DNA of 64,000 bases, from assembly GCA_913057245.1 (NCBI GenBank), contig CAJXNH010000007.1, positions 59,780 to 123,779 on the forward strand. The letters are read 5' to 3'. The notes under the pieces were generated by a model, which did not search any database, was not told where the DNA came from, and saw only the letters and a list, made by a program, of their open reading frames with translations. Shown piece by piece: positions 7,958 through 16,611 of this stretch. This DNA is from an uncultured Phaeodactylibacter sp. (lineage in GTDB: Bacteria > Bacteroidota > Bacteroidia > Chitinophagales > Saprospiraceae). The translations under genes were made by a program, and so were the position numbers. Position 1 is the first letter of the stretch. The number at the start of each line of letters is the position of its first letter.

Positions 7958-8386
7958 CTATCGGCTGCCGTTTTGCTTGCTGAGTTCTCGTGCTTTACGC
8001 TGTATATTGTCTATGGCGTAGTTGATGCCCGCCTGAAAGTCTTCACTTGCACCCTCAACGTTGGATGCAGTGCGCTGGAACTGGTTCTTTAACGTATCGC
8101 TAGTTTTGCTGATGTAATCGCGGCTTTGTTCGTAAGCCTGATTAAGATTGGTGGATAAGCGATTCGCCTGGTCATTCAACCTGGTAGACAACTCTCCTGC
8201 CTGGCGATTTAGGTTCTCTGAAATTTGATCGGCTTGCTCTTTAGCTATCTTGCCGTATTCGTTGGCTTTATCGGCTGCTTCTGAGCGCACTTCACGCCCC
8301 TTATCACTATTTAACCAATAGCCGAGTGCGCCACCGGCGATCAATCCTAATCCTAATGCTATTTTTTCTTTAGTTGACTTTTCCAT
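7958..8386 (-). CDS. YtxH domain-containing stress protein
   Basis: A 142-aa protein with an N-terminal membrane segment typical of YtxH/GvpP proteins (KIALGLGLIAGGALGYWLNSDKGREVR: glycine-rich helix, then a polar SDKG turn). After it comes a long, highly charged helical repeat region resembling an apolipoprotein- or LEA-like amphipathic helix (about 35-135). YtxH genes are commonly induced by general or envelope stress. The AT-rich 171-bp region upstream is shared with a divergent XRE regulator, which may control both. The 3' untranslated region of about 130 nt also contains ACCTGAAGG / CCTTCAGGT as an inverted pair. Confidence 0.85.
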   Translation of the reverse strand: MEKSTKEKIALGLGLIAGGALGYWLNSDKGREVRSEAADKANEYGKIAKEQADQISENLNRQAGELSTRLNDQANRLSTNLNQAYEQSRDYISKTSDTLKNQFQRTASNVEGASEDFQAGINYAIDNIQRKARELSKQNGSR

Positions 8387-8557
8387 CTTACAGATTTTTT
8401 TGGTTTGTAATTAGTTTAACTCTCATCTATACATAGAAAACAACAAAATTCGGTCACGCGTTCACTTTTCATCAATTAAATGAGAAAAAAAAACACATTT
8501 TGCGGATTATTTTTTCATTTTTGATTTAATTCGTCTTCAGAAAAGAAATTTTGGTCA

Positions 8558-9079
8558 ATGGAGATAGAAAACCACTTATCCAGGAACATACGCTTCCTTC
8601 GTAAATCGCGCCACTGGAGCCAGGAAGAGCTTGCCAATCAGCTGCAAATAAAGCGGAGTAATATTGCCGCGTATGAAAGTAAAAATGTAGAGCCCCGCCT
8701 AAGCCTTATATTAAGGATGGCGAAACTCTTCGACGTCAACATGGCAGAGCTGATACATACCGACATCGCACAGAACGGCGGGATTCGGCAAGCTTTTCGT
8801 GAACCAGAGCCAGACAATACCCCGCCGTTGTTCTCAGCCGCCCTGAGCGGGCAGATTTCAGCCGAGGCACTTGACAGCTTTGTGGAGCAATCCCTGAGCG
8901 TCCGCAAAATGCTGGAAGGGTTCAAGATATTTTATGAATACAAGAAAGAAGCCAGTGCTGCTGACCCAAATACAGGAAGTGCAGTGGATATTGATAACTT
9001 TCTTGATTTGATCGGGCATATGATCAACCTCAATGAGTCACTAATTGATCTTTTACGGCAAAATGACGCAGAAGAATAG
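8558..9079 (+). CDS. XRE-family helix-turn-helix transcriptional regulator
   Basis: A 173-aa DNA-binding protein. Residues 8-65 form a classic Xre/Cro HTH: IRFLRKSRHWSQEELANQL, then IKRSNIAAYESKNVEPRLS and LILRMAKLFDVNMAELI. The C-terminal 100 residues are acidic and helical, with no sensor domain that I recognise; they may dimerise. The gene is divergent from the YtxH gene and upstream of an ECF sigma factor gene. Autoregulation and control of the intergenic region are plausible, but no operator was identified. Confidence 0.9.
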   Translation: MEIENHLSRNIRFLRKSRHWSQEELANQLQIKRSNIAAYESKNVEPRLSLILRMAKLFDVNMAELIHTDIAQNGGIRQAFREPEPDNTPPLFSAALSGQISAEALDSFVEQSLSVRKMLEGFKIFYEYKKEASAADPNTGSAVDIDNFLDLIGHMINLNESLIDLLRQNDAEE

Positions 9080-9185
9080 CACTAAAATTCACAAAAAATG
9101 ATTAAATACAATCACTTTGATGTTATTTAGTCATTTCTTGTGCTTATTTTTAACCAATACCCTTAAAAACGCTGGGCTTAAGACT

Positions 9186-9202
9186 TTGGCACGGCTTTTG
9201 GA
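9186..9202 (+). promoter_or_regulatory. Sigma54 (-24/-12)-like promoter upstream of the ECF sigma factor gene
   Basis: The sequence TTGGCACGGCTTTTGGA matches the sigma54 consensus TGGCACG-N4-TTGCW exactly across the -24 half (TGGCACG). The -12 half is TTGGA where TTGCA/T is expected, so the conserved C is replaced by G. The spacing is exact. A start site near 9213 would leave a leader of about 40 nt before the ATG at 9253. A PAS-rich sigma54 activator is encoded 4 kb away (13031-15562). The mismatch falls in the critical -12 GC, so this is a candidate only. Confidence 0.42.
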
Positions 9203-9252
9203 CTATAGTTTGTGTATTTAATCAACAATTGATCATTAACCAAACTAAATAT

Positions 9253-9780
9253 ATGTCTACCTTAGAATTCAGCCAAGCATTTAACGGATTAGAAAGTATC
9301 CTGTTCTCTTTTGCGATGAAACTGACCCGTAACCGGGAAGACGCTAAAGACCTGATGCAGGAAACCGCTATGCGTGCCTACAGGCACCGCGAGAAGTTTA
9401 CGGTCGGCACGAATTTTAAGAGCTGGTGCTCAACCATCATGCGCAACACCTTTATTAATCAGTACCGGAAGAAAAAACTGCGCCGCAACGTGAATGAGCC
9501 CATTGAGAGCTTTCTGTTCGCGGTAGAGAACAAGAATGTCATTCCCAACCGAGGTGAGATGAATATCCGCATGAAAGAATACAAAACGATCTTTGGTGAA
9601 ATTGGCGAAATCTATAGCGTACCGTTCCTGATGTTCTACAAGGGCTATGAGTACAAAGAGATTGCCAGCCACCTCGACATTCCAATCGGTACGGTGAAAA
9701 GCCGCATCTTTCTGGCGCGGAAGAAGCTGAGAGGTCTGATCAAAGATCGCTACGGTGTCCGTCCGGATCATAATGGTTAA
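9253..9780 (+). CDS. ECF-type RNA polymerase sigma factor (sigma-70 family)
   Basis: A 175-aa group IV sigma factor. Region 2 is seen as LTRNREDAKDLMQETAMRAY and FKSWCSTIMRNTFINQYRKK. Region 4 is the HTH around GYEYKEIASHLDIPIGTVKS, followed by RIFLARKKLR. The start ATG at 9253 gives the usual N-terminus (MSTLEFSQAF); an in-frame TTG at 9229 is less likely. No anti-sigma gene is visible next to it. It is followed by a strong terminator at 9856-9891. The sigma54-like box upstream would make it the second step of a sigma cascade. Confidence 0.92.
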   Translation: MSTLEFSQAFNGLESILFSFAMKLTRNREDAKDLMQETAMRAYRHREKFTVGTNFKSWCSTIMRNTFINQYRKKKLRRNVNEPIESFLFAVENKNVIPNRGEMNIRMKEYKTIFGEIGEIYSVPFLMFYKGYEYKEIASHLDIPIGTVKSRIFLARKKLRGLIKDRYGVRPDHNG

Positions 9781-9855
9781 TGCTTGACGATGCCCATTTA
9801 CCGATGAAGACAAAAACCAACCCCAATTAACCCTCGAAAGATCACAATGATGACA

Positions 9856-9891
9856 AATGGGCATTGCTCCGGCAGTGCCCATTCTTTTTTT
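9856..9891 (+). terminator. Rho-independent terminator after the ECF sigma gene
   Basis: Stem AATGGGCA at 9856-9863 with TGCCCATT at 9876-9883, followed by C and a run of seven T. It ends the sigma factor transcript 76 bp after the stop codon, so the next gene needs its own promoter or read-through. Confidence 0.82.
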
Positions 9892-9906
9892 ATGCAAAAC
9901 CAGTAT

Positions 9907-10581
9907 ATGAGAACCATAAATGCTATCCTGACCTGCCTGTTGGCAACCCTCTTTCTAACCACCCTCAGCAATTGTGGGTACGAAGCCAATGAAGGCACAA
10001 CCAACCAAACGGTAGCGGAAGCCGCCGATACCATCGTGCCCCCGGCTGATGAAACCGATGGTGCGGATAATGTCAAAGGCTACCACACGGTACAAATGTC
10101 TACGGTTTATAAAGACATGATCCCAATGCCGGAAGCCGTTATTGAAGGCGAAAACACCTATGCTGCTTATTACCCGGGGAAGGCAGTATTTGATTTTTCA
10201 CCCGACCGCTATGTTTTTCGGTATCTGATCCCTGATAAAGATGCAGAAGTAGAGCTCCTTAATCAGCAAACCCGTCAGCCGCCGCTTTTCAAAACCAGCT
10301 GCGCCCGGGCTGAAGTGCCTTTGGAGTGCTCTAATGCTGCTTACCTTGCTTATAACGAGGCACAGCAAACCCCACTAAACCGGATCGTTTATGCCTATGT
10401 CACGCTGAATGAAAAGGGGGCGTTGGAAAGCATAGACCACCTCCAACCTGCCAATGATGCCGCCTGCAGCCCATGCAGGGCGAAAGCGCAGGCTTACCTG
10501 GAAAATCTGCCTGAGTGGGAACCGGCTTCCTTTAATGGTTCGGCCGTGAAAGCACAAGTGATATTACCCATTAAAATTTAA
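9907..10581 (+). CDS. Putative lipoprotein of unknown function
   Basis: A 224-aa protein with a hydrophobic signal (MRTINAILTCLLATLFLTT) and a likely lipobox LSNC, giving lipidation near residue 23. A low-complexity Thr/Ala/Asp segment follows. The rest (about 55-224) is not recognised; it contains four Cys (TSCARAEVPLECS and AACSPCRAKA) that could form disulfides, and ends in a beta-rich stretch. The VYAYVTLNEKGALESI segment near residue 160 resembles the beta-strand opening of TonB C-terminal-like domains, but this is weak. A later start is chosen over one at 9847 because the latter lies in the terminator. Confidence 0.7.
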   Translation: MRTINAILTCLLATLFLTTLSNCGYEANEGTTNQTVAEAADTIVPPADETDGADNVKGYHTVQMSTVYKDMIPMPEAVIEGENTYAAYYPGKAVFDFSPDRYVFRYLIPDKDAEVELLNQQTRQPPLFKTSCARAEVPLECSNAAYLAYNEAQQTPLNRIVYAYVTLNEKGALESIDHLQPANDAACSPCRAKAQAYLENLPEWEPASFNGSAVKAQVILPIKI

Positions 10582-10609
10582 GCTTATCAAAAAACTCAAG
10601 CTTCGAGTT

Positions 10610-10642
10610 GCCCTTCGGAAGATTTCCGAAGGGCTTTTTTTT
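10610..10642. terminator. Bidirectional rho-independent terminator
   Basis: An 11-bp perfect stem GCCCTTCGGAA / TTCCGAAGGGC (10610-10620 with 10624-10634), followed by eight T on the plus strand. The minus strand reads out through a less T-rich end. It separates the convergent lipoprotein gene and the AI-2E transporter gene, whose stop codon overlaps the end of the T run. Confidence 0.88.
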
Positions 10643-11771
10643 AAGACTTGTACTTCCGGTTGAAGTAGTTGGAAAGACGGTATCGGGCATGGTCGTATTC
10701 ATTGAGGAATTTTTCTGCGTCGCTGTAAACATCGCTGCTCAGCAATTCGCTTACGGGCTGCAGTGGGGCGATGTGTTCCATGACGACCTTAAGCACCGCT
10801 ACGAAAGGAAGCGCCAAAATCAAACCTGATACCCCCCAAATCATACCACCCACAAACAGGAATACGATAGCAGCAAAGGGGTTGATGCTTACGCTGCTGC
10901 CTACTACTTTGGGTGTGATGAAGTTGCCCTCCAGCGTTTGAATACTCATGTACAGGAGGACAACTGCCGCAGGTTGCCACAAGGTGCCCGTGGTAGCCAG
11001 GGCATACACGAAGGGGAAAGTGCCACCCAGCGTTGTCCCGATATAGGGTATGATTGCCAGGCAAGCAGCCAGGAACCCCCAGAATGCAGCATAGTTGATG
11101 CCAATCAGCCATAAACCAATACTATTTAGGACGCCCAGAATCAAGATCACCGCTAACAGCCCGGTCAGGTATTCTTTCAATACCCGCTCTACCTGTTCCA
11201 TAATCACTATCGCTTCATCCCGTTTGGACCGGCTGAACTGCATCAGGAAAAAGTTCTTGAAGGAAGTACGGTAGAGCATAATGAAAAAGGTGAAGAGCAC
11301 GGTAAGCAAAATGCTAATCAAAATATTGGAGCCGGAGCTCAGGCTTTGCCCCAAAATCTGTAGCGGCGCCTCAATGAGCTGGCTGAAATTTGACTTGAGT
11401 GACTCTTCGATACTAAAAGTTTCCAGATCTATATATTGGTCAATAAAGGCGATGACCTCCTCCAAACCACTAAGCAATTTTCGTCCAATAGCCGGGATGT
11501 CATTTACTACAGTAGCAAACTGGACAGAAAATAAAACCATAAGTCCGATAACCGGAAGGAGGGCAATCAGCATCGACAGCACGATAGCCAATGGAATATA
11601 TGGAATGACTTTTTCCAGTTTTCTGGAAATCGGCAGCAATAAAAAGGAAAACAAAGCTGCAAAAGCAATAGGGGACAAAATACTCTGACCAATGATGGTG
11701 ATGTACCCGCCCAGAAAAAGAATGATCAGCAGGGAGGCCAATCGGTGCAGGTTTAGCGTATCGTTTCGCAT
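10641..11771 (-). CDS. AI-2E family transporter
   Basis: A 376-aa membrane protein with eight predicted helices in the AI-2E/YdiK/PerM plan: paired N-terminal helices, a long amphipathic middle region (about 65-140), then a helix-rich half. The half contains GVLNSIGLWLIGINYAAFWG, FLAACLAIIPYIGTTLGG and the loop IQTLEGNFITPKVVGSSVSINP. The P-x-I/V-x-G loop with N-P is the most conserved part of the family. Members have been linked to Na+/H+ exchange or autoinducer export; the substrate here is unknown. Confidence 0.92.
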   Translation of the reverse strand: MRNDTLNLHRLASLLIILFLGGYITIIGQSILSPIAFAALFSFLLLPISRKLEKVIPYIPLAIVLSMLIALLPVIGLMVLFSVQFATVVNDIPAIGRKLLSGLEEVIAFIDQYIDLETFSIEESLKSNFSQLIEAPLQILGQSLSSGSNILISILLTVLFTFFIMLYRTSFKNFFLMQFSRSKRDEAIVIMEQVERVLKEYLTGLLAVILILGVLNSIGLWLIGINYAAFWGFLAACLAIIPYIGTTLGGTFPFVYALATTGTLWQPAAVVLLYMSIQTLEGNFITPKVVGSSVSINPFAAIVFLFVGGMIWGVSGLILALPFVAVLKVVMEHIAPLQPVSELLSSDVYSDAEKFLNEYDHARYRLSNYFNRKYKS

Positions 11772-11980
11772 ACAGGTTGGTAGTTAAATAGTCAAGTAGA
11801 GATAACCGATACCCAAGGTATTCGGAATACCTCAAAATTGCAAAGAACTCCCAGGGAAGCAGCAGTGCTATTAGACCGGATAACTCGATAGCGTATGGGG
11901 CTATCAAACATTTATGGCTCAATGCACCAGAAATGAATCCCTGGGAGCCCTGTTCTTTTGTATTGGATATAGTTGGCGAT

Positions 11981-12304
11981 TTAAGCGCTCGCACGCGCTT
12001 TTACCTTTACCTTGTCCATAAATTCGACAAGGTCCATGTCAGCGTACATACCATAGGAGGAAACGATTATGCCTTTATCTCCACCGTGTGTTTCAACAGC
12101 AAATAAAATCGATAGGTCGCTTGGGTTGGACATGCCTTCGAACCGGTGATATTCGACAATTGACATATCACTTGATTTGTACTTTTTATTGTTGCTCAGA
12201 TTGCGCATCCACTTCTTGCCTTCCAATTTGAAGTCGTCTTTGAAGCCTCGCTTCCTTAGTGCCTGCGTAGCATGTGCCACAGAGGTGTATTGGTTGAGTC
12301 TCAT
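11981..12304 (-). CDS. Conserved Bacteroidota small protein (often mislabelled phosphoribosylpyrophosphate synthetase)
   Basis: A 107-aa cytoplasmic protein. The central motif YHRFEGMSNPSDLSILFAVE, followed by GDKGIIVSSYGMYAD, matches a small family that recurs beside stress genes in Bacteroidota. It is sometimes annotated as a PRPP synthetase although it is far too short to be one. No catalytic motif is apparent and the function is unknown. It lies between the AI-2E transporter and Dps, consistent with a stress-linked block. Confidence 0.72.
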   Translation of the reverse strand: MRLNQYTSVAHATQALRKRGFKDDFKLEGKKWMRNLSNNKKYKSSDMSIVEYHRFEGMSNPSDLSILFAVETHGGDKGIIVSSYGMYADMDLVEFMDKVKVKARASA

Positions 12305-12465
12305 TACATATGCATTTCTGTTTAATCAGGATGAAGAATGGGAGAAAACTAATGTTGCCTGTCCACATAAAGTAAAACCTGATTCAAAATGTATTTTGTT
12401 TGTGATTATAGTTAGGCATTGCCAGAAGAAAGAACCTCCGGCAATGCTCACATCATCGATACGCT

Positions 12466-12954
12466 TTAGGCAGTGACATTCGCTTCTTTCTTGGCTTTCC
12501 AAGCGTCAAGCATCCAGCTGGACTTCTCGAGGTCTGCAAGGAAACCGCCAATCATGTCTATTGTGCCCTCGTCTTCTACCTTATCGGCACTGCGGATAAT
12601 TTCACGCATATTGTCAATGATGATTCGGTGGTTCTCCAGAATGGTTTCCACCATTTCAAACTCATCTTCCAAAATCTCTGATTCCTTCACAGCAGCGCGG
12701 TCAAGGTAGGAGGACAGTTTACTCACGGGACGCAGGCGCAAGGTTAACACGCGCTCTGCTATTTCATCAATTTTCTCCCGGGCATCGTCATACAATTCTT
12801 CAAACTTCTCGTGTAAGTCAAAGAAGTTCTCACCATCCACATTCCAGTGGAAATTCCGGAGATTTTGATAGTAGATGTGATAATTGGACAGCAAGTCATT
12901 TAAGCGGTCTACTGTCTTTGCTACTTCTTTGCGGTCTAATCCTAAATAATTCAT
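12466..12954 (-). CDS. dps: Dps family DNA-binding / ferroxidase protein
   Basis: A 162-aa ferritin-like protein that oxidises and stores iron and protects DNA under starvation or peroxide stress. The intersubunit ferroxidase site is intact: H36 in FHWNVDG, H48 in FFDLHEKFEELYDD, and D63 and E67 in KIDEIAER. The spacing (12, 15, 4) is that of canonical Dps. The N-terminus is short and not strongly basic, so DNA binding may be weak. An inverted pair GCATTGCC / GGCAATGC at 12416-12447 lies just downstream and could act as a weak terminator, though it has no T tract. Confidence 0.94.
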   Translation of the reverse strand: MNYLGLDRKEVAKTVDRLNDLLSNYHIYYQNLRNFHWNVDGENFFDLHEKFEELYDDAREKIDEIAERVLTLRLRPVSKLSSYLDRAAVKESEILEDEFEMVETILENHRIIIDNMREIIRSADKVEDEGTIDMIGGFLADLEKSSWMLDAWKAKKEANVTA

Positions 12955-13030
12955 ATTCAGTTGTTTCGAATTTTATTTTCAATTATAGAACGACTTCATG
13001 CCATCCATGTTCGAAACCAACTATATCTGA

Positions 13031-15562
13031 TTATTTGTCGATAAAGTCCTTACGGTTGATCCCCAGCTTTCGCATTTTTGAGGCCAGAGTCCGGGAGTTC
13101 AGCTCCAAAAGCGTAGCAGCACCTTTAGGCCCGCTAATGCGCCAGCTGCATCTGCGCAAGGCTTCAATTATGTAGTCCCTTTGCATTACTTCGAACGGCT
13201 TAAAGACCTGAGCATGGCTCCTCTTATCTGTAGCCGGATTGGAAGACTTATGATAGGCATCTGAAAGCGAAAGTGATTTGCCCTTGGAAATAATAACAGC
13301 CCGCTCAATCATATTCTCTAACTCCCTGATATTCCCCGGAAATTCGTAGCGCATCAACTCGTCGAGATCGGATTGACTAATGTGCTCAATTTCTTTGCCC
13401 TGCCTGGCGGCAAATTTTTTGACAAAATGCCGGACGAGCAAAGGGATATCCTCTCTTCTTTCCCGCAAGGGCAGGTTCTGAATCGGAAAAACATTGAGCC
13501 GGTAGTAGAGGTCCTCCCGAAAGGCCCCTTCGTTGACCAGATCCACCAGGTTTCGATTGGTTGCAGCTACTACGCGGACATCCGCGCTCAGGGTAGCGGT
13601 GCCGCCTACACGCTCGAACTCGCCCTCCTGTAGTACACGGAGGAATTTGGATTGAAGCTCCAGCGGCAGCTCGCCGACCTCATCCAGGAAAATGGTCCCC
13701 CCATCTGCCAGTTCAAAACGCCCTTTCTTGCGCTGATAAGCATTTGTAAAGGCCCCTTTCTCATGGCCAAACAGCTCACTTTCGATTAAATTCGCTGGCA
13801 GGGCCGCGCAATTGACTTTGATCATGGGCTCGTCCTTGCGGTTGCTTAAGGCATGAATGGACCGGGCCAGCAGTTCCTTACCAGTCCCTGTCTCGCCAAT
13901 GATCAAAACAGTAGCCTCCGTAGCTGCCACCTGCTCCACCTGATGCAAAACTGTTTTGTAGGCTTTGCTCTCGCTTATGATGTTTTCGAAGTTGTAATTG
14001 ATCTTGATTTCTTCCTTAAGCAAGGTATTTTCTGTCTGCAGCCGGTCGGAGAGCTCCTGCACTTTATCCAGGGCAGCAGCCAGCTCTTCATTTTTTGCCT
14101 TCCTCGCAGAAATGTCTCTCAGGAATGCACAGGCGTAATCCTTGCCCTCAAAGCTGATGAAATTGATGTACACCTCAACGGGTAGCCACTGCCCGTTTGC
14201 CTTGCGCACCTCTGTTTCTTTGTAAATTACCCGGCGGGCGTCTGAGGCCTTCCATAAATCCTGAAAGGCCAGCGCTGCATCTTTTGGGAACAGTTCGTCC
14301 CATTGCTCAAAGGTTTCATAGCCAAGGTTCGTGTAGGCGGTTTGGTTGACAAATTTGAAAGCGCCGGTGTCATCCACCCAGAAGATCATATCCACCGCTT
14401 CATCCAACGTAAACTGAGATAGGCGGAGGCGTTCGTCCCGGGCTTTTTTGCGGCGCCAGTCTTTAGCAAAAACACAGTTGATTTCCTTGTCTTTATACCG
14501 GATGAGGTTCATAGAACAGTACACCGGAATGACCGTTCCGTCCTTTGCTTTCAGCTCCCCTTCCCAATCCAGTACCCGGTGTTCCCGTAGTGCAGCCCAG
14601 GATTCGGCCCTGTTTGCAGCGGAGAAGTTGTGCACCAGTTTGTCTACCTTCATCGCTTTGAGCTCAGCATTGGTGTAACCCAGCTTTTCCCTGGTCGCCA
14701 GATTGCCGTACAGGAATGAGCCATCTGCGGTTTCCCAGAAAATCATTTCCCGGGCGTGGTCCAGCGTGTACTGTGTGAGCTCCAGACCTTCTTGTCCGGA
14801 CTTCAACTCCGTAATGTCTTGTAGGGCTCCGTATAGCTTGATGGTTTGAAATTCGGACTTCTCCGGGACAATGGTCACCGACATTTTGGTGTAATGGCCT
14901 TCGGGCTGCAGCACTTGCAGATCGAAACGACAAGGTTCACCTGTCTCAATAGCGCTCCTAATATTTAGATCGAAGGCTTTGTGATCTTCCGGCGGCAACC
15001 GGTCTTCCAAAAGCGCGGTCCATTGCGCTTTGTCCATGTGCTGGTTGGGAATCCGCAGCAGATCATACACGCCCTCTGTCAGCATAATGCGGTTGGTGAC
15101 CAAATCCCATTCCCATCCCCCGACCTGACTCACCTCCGTGGTGAGGCGGAGCAGCTTTTTATAACGGTTGGCATGTAGGAGGTTTTTGACACTCACCAGG
15201 CAAAAGGGTTCGCCATCGTGCTCGATGAGGGACAGCCGCAATTGAACCGGGAATAGCATCTCAGAGGCATTCATAAACTCCGTCTCCATTTCCAGGTGAC
15301 GGGCTTCTACCAGTTCTTTCCATTTCTTCCGCCACTGAATGAGGCTGAGGTGTGGATTGATTTCGAAAATCCGCTTTTTGGACAGCAGCTGGGATTCGTA
15401 GCCCAATTCCTGAGCTACACGATTAGAGGCCAGATGAATACTGCCATCTTTACGAACGATTAGCGTCCCAAAGCCAAAGGATTCCAGGACTTTCTGGTAA
15501 TTGATCAAATTATTCGAGGCTCTAATTTCAGAACCCCCTGGTATGGAGAGCGAACGGCTCAT
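13031..15562 (-). CDS. PAS-domain sigma54-dependent transcriptional activator with Fis-type HTH
   Basis: An 843-aa enhancer-binding protein. Residues 20-490 hold about four PAS-type sensor domains, with no receiver domain, and 490-520 form a coiled linker. The AAA+ domain (about 525-760) has Walker A GETGTGKE (556-563), Walker B TIFLDE (623-628), the sensor segment VVAATNRNL and the arginine-finger region [13 protein letters not shown]. The C-terminus has a Fis HTH ([20 protein letters not shown]). The sigma54-contacting loop reads GAFTNA (603-608), not GAFTGA. It probably senses a small ligand or redox state through PAS and activates -24/-12 promoters. Confidence 0.94.
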   Translation of the reverse strand: MSRSLSIPGGSEIRASNNLINYQKVLESFGFGTLIVRKDGSIHLASNRVAQELGYESQLLSKKRIFEINPHLSLIQWRKKWKELVEARHLEMETEFMNASEMLFPVQLRLSLIEHDGEPFCLVSVKNLLHANRYKKLLRLTTEVSQVGGWEWDLVTNRIMLTEGVYDLLRIPNQHMDKAQWTALLEDRLPPEDHKAFDLNIRSAIETGEPCRFDLQVLQPEGHYTKMSVTIVPEKSEFQTIKLYGALQDITELKSGQEGLELTQYTLDHAREMIFWETADGSFLYGNLATREKLGYTNAELKAMKVDKLVHNFSAANRAESWAALREHRVLDWEGELKAKDGTVIPVYCSMNLIRYKDKEINCVFAKDWRRKKARDERLRLSQFTLDEAVDMIFWVDDTGAFKFVNQTAYTNLGYETFEQWDELFPKDAALAFQDLWKASDARRVIYKETEVRKANGQWLPVEVYINFISFEGKDYACAFLRDISARKAKNEELAAALDKVQELSDRLQTENTLLKEEIKINYNFENIISESKAYKTVLHQVEQVAATEATVLIIGETGTGKELLARSIHALSNRKDEPMIKVNCAALPANLIESELFGHEKGAFTNAYQRKKGRFELADGGTIFLDEVGELPLELQSKFLRVLQEGEFERVGGTATLSADVRVVAATNRNLVDLVNEGAFREDLYYRLNVFPIQNLPLRERREDIPLLVRHFVKKFAARQGKEIEHISQSDLDELMRYEFPGNIRELENMIERAVIISKGKSLSLSDAYHKSSNPATDKRSHAQVFKPFEVMQRDYIIEALRRCSWRISGPKGAATLLELNSRTLASKMRKLGINRKDFIDK

Positions 15563-15919
15563 CTTGTCAGGTTTGTCTGTTTCCAGTATGAGTGTTTATT
15601 ACGAACAGGCTGCCTTTCGCACTCAGATAATACAAAGCGGAAGAGCCCCTTGCTTCAAAGTGATGCAGGAATAGCACTGTTAGTACTTTACAGTAAATCA
15701 GGCTTTTGGCAATCTTGGCTTCTGCGGTAGAGAAAACAGATGTTCCCGATCCCGTAGTTAATCGTACAAATCCTGACTCAAACAATAAGAATAAAGGGTT
15801 TTCTCGAAAAAACCATATTTCGCATAGCCTCAAAAGGTATGACTTCTCGAATACATACCCGAGAGGTTTGCAGTTTAGTCGTTACGGAGACCCTGCAAAT
15901 AACTGAATTACGGCAAACG
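15563..15919. other. Gene-free stretch upstream of the sigma54 activator gene
   Basis: 357 bp between the activator gene and a small membrane-protein gene, both on the minus strand. It must carry the promoter for the activator. I see no convincing -33/-7 pair, terminator or repeat. An 88-codon minus-strand frame here (15567-15833) has no family features and no plausible start context. Confidence 0.5.
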
Positions 15920-16330
15920 CTAATAGATGGAAGCATCCTTTCGGCGGCGGTCAAGTTCCTCTACGATGATCTTTTCCACAAGGCTTGCATCACGGACAGC
16001 CCGGTATTTTTTGTTCAGGATCATATTGCCCGCTGTAAAGCCAATGATCGAGAGCGGCACCATAGCAAGGGTTGCATAAACACCAATGGAATAGTCGAGG
16101 CTTTGGAATAAAAAACAGAAGGCAATCCAAAGCGTGGTGGAGGCGCCAATGATAAATACGATACGTCTGTAATAGGCATGCAATTGTACTTTCATCTCTA
16201 ACTGCCTAAGTAAATCCTGCAAATCGGGCGTAGAATAACACTGTGCCCCAAAAGACAGGATTTGCAGGAACTCATCATTGGCTTCCCGCTCTATTCTTTT
16301 TAACTGACGGTCGAGAAAGTACTGTTTCAT
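15920..16330 (-). CDS. Small two-helix membrane protein, unknown function
   Basis: A 136-aa protein. Residues 1-50 are charged and helical (FLDRQLKRIEREANDEFLQ). Two membrane helices follow (IVFIIGASTTLWIAFCFLF and IGVYATLAMVPLSIIGFTAGN), then a basic cytoplasmic tail (DRRRKDASIY). The ATG at 16330 is used; the codon before it is TTG. No family is recognised. Confidence 0.65.
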   Translation of the reverse strand: MKQYFLDRQLKRIEREANDEFLQILSFGAQCYSTPDLQDLLRQLEMKVQLHAYYRRIVFIIGASTTLWIAFCFLFQSLDYSIGVYATLAMVPLSIIGFTAGNMILNKKYRAVRDASLVEKIIVEELDRRRKDASIY

Positions 16331-16611
16331 CAAGCCGGTAACTTTTTTACGCTTTTACTATGGTTTTGAAAGGATGACGATGATTGGATGCCTGGATGAA
16401 ACACCTGCAGCGCAGGATTTAATCTACAGCGATCGGTGTTTACGACCAAAAATAAGATAAATTAGCCGGAGAAGTCATCTATTGACTGCTTCTTAACATC
16501 GGTTTAAGAAAGGTTGTTTAAACTTTGCGGCTGTTATCACGGATGGTGATGTTCTGTAGCGAACACCGGTCAGGCAGGAACCGTTCCCAAAATGAACCAA
16601 ACCAAACGTAA

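Noticed and set aside
11500..11994. Minus-strand frame of 164 aa over the AI-2E gene start
   Set aside because: Overlaps the transporter gene in another frame; no family match. The 209 bp between that gene and the next is left unassigned.
15567..15833. Minus-strand frame of 88 aa upstream of the sigma54 activator gene
   Set aside because: No family, no start context; the region is better explained as the promoter region of the activator gene.
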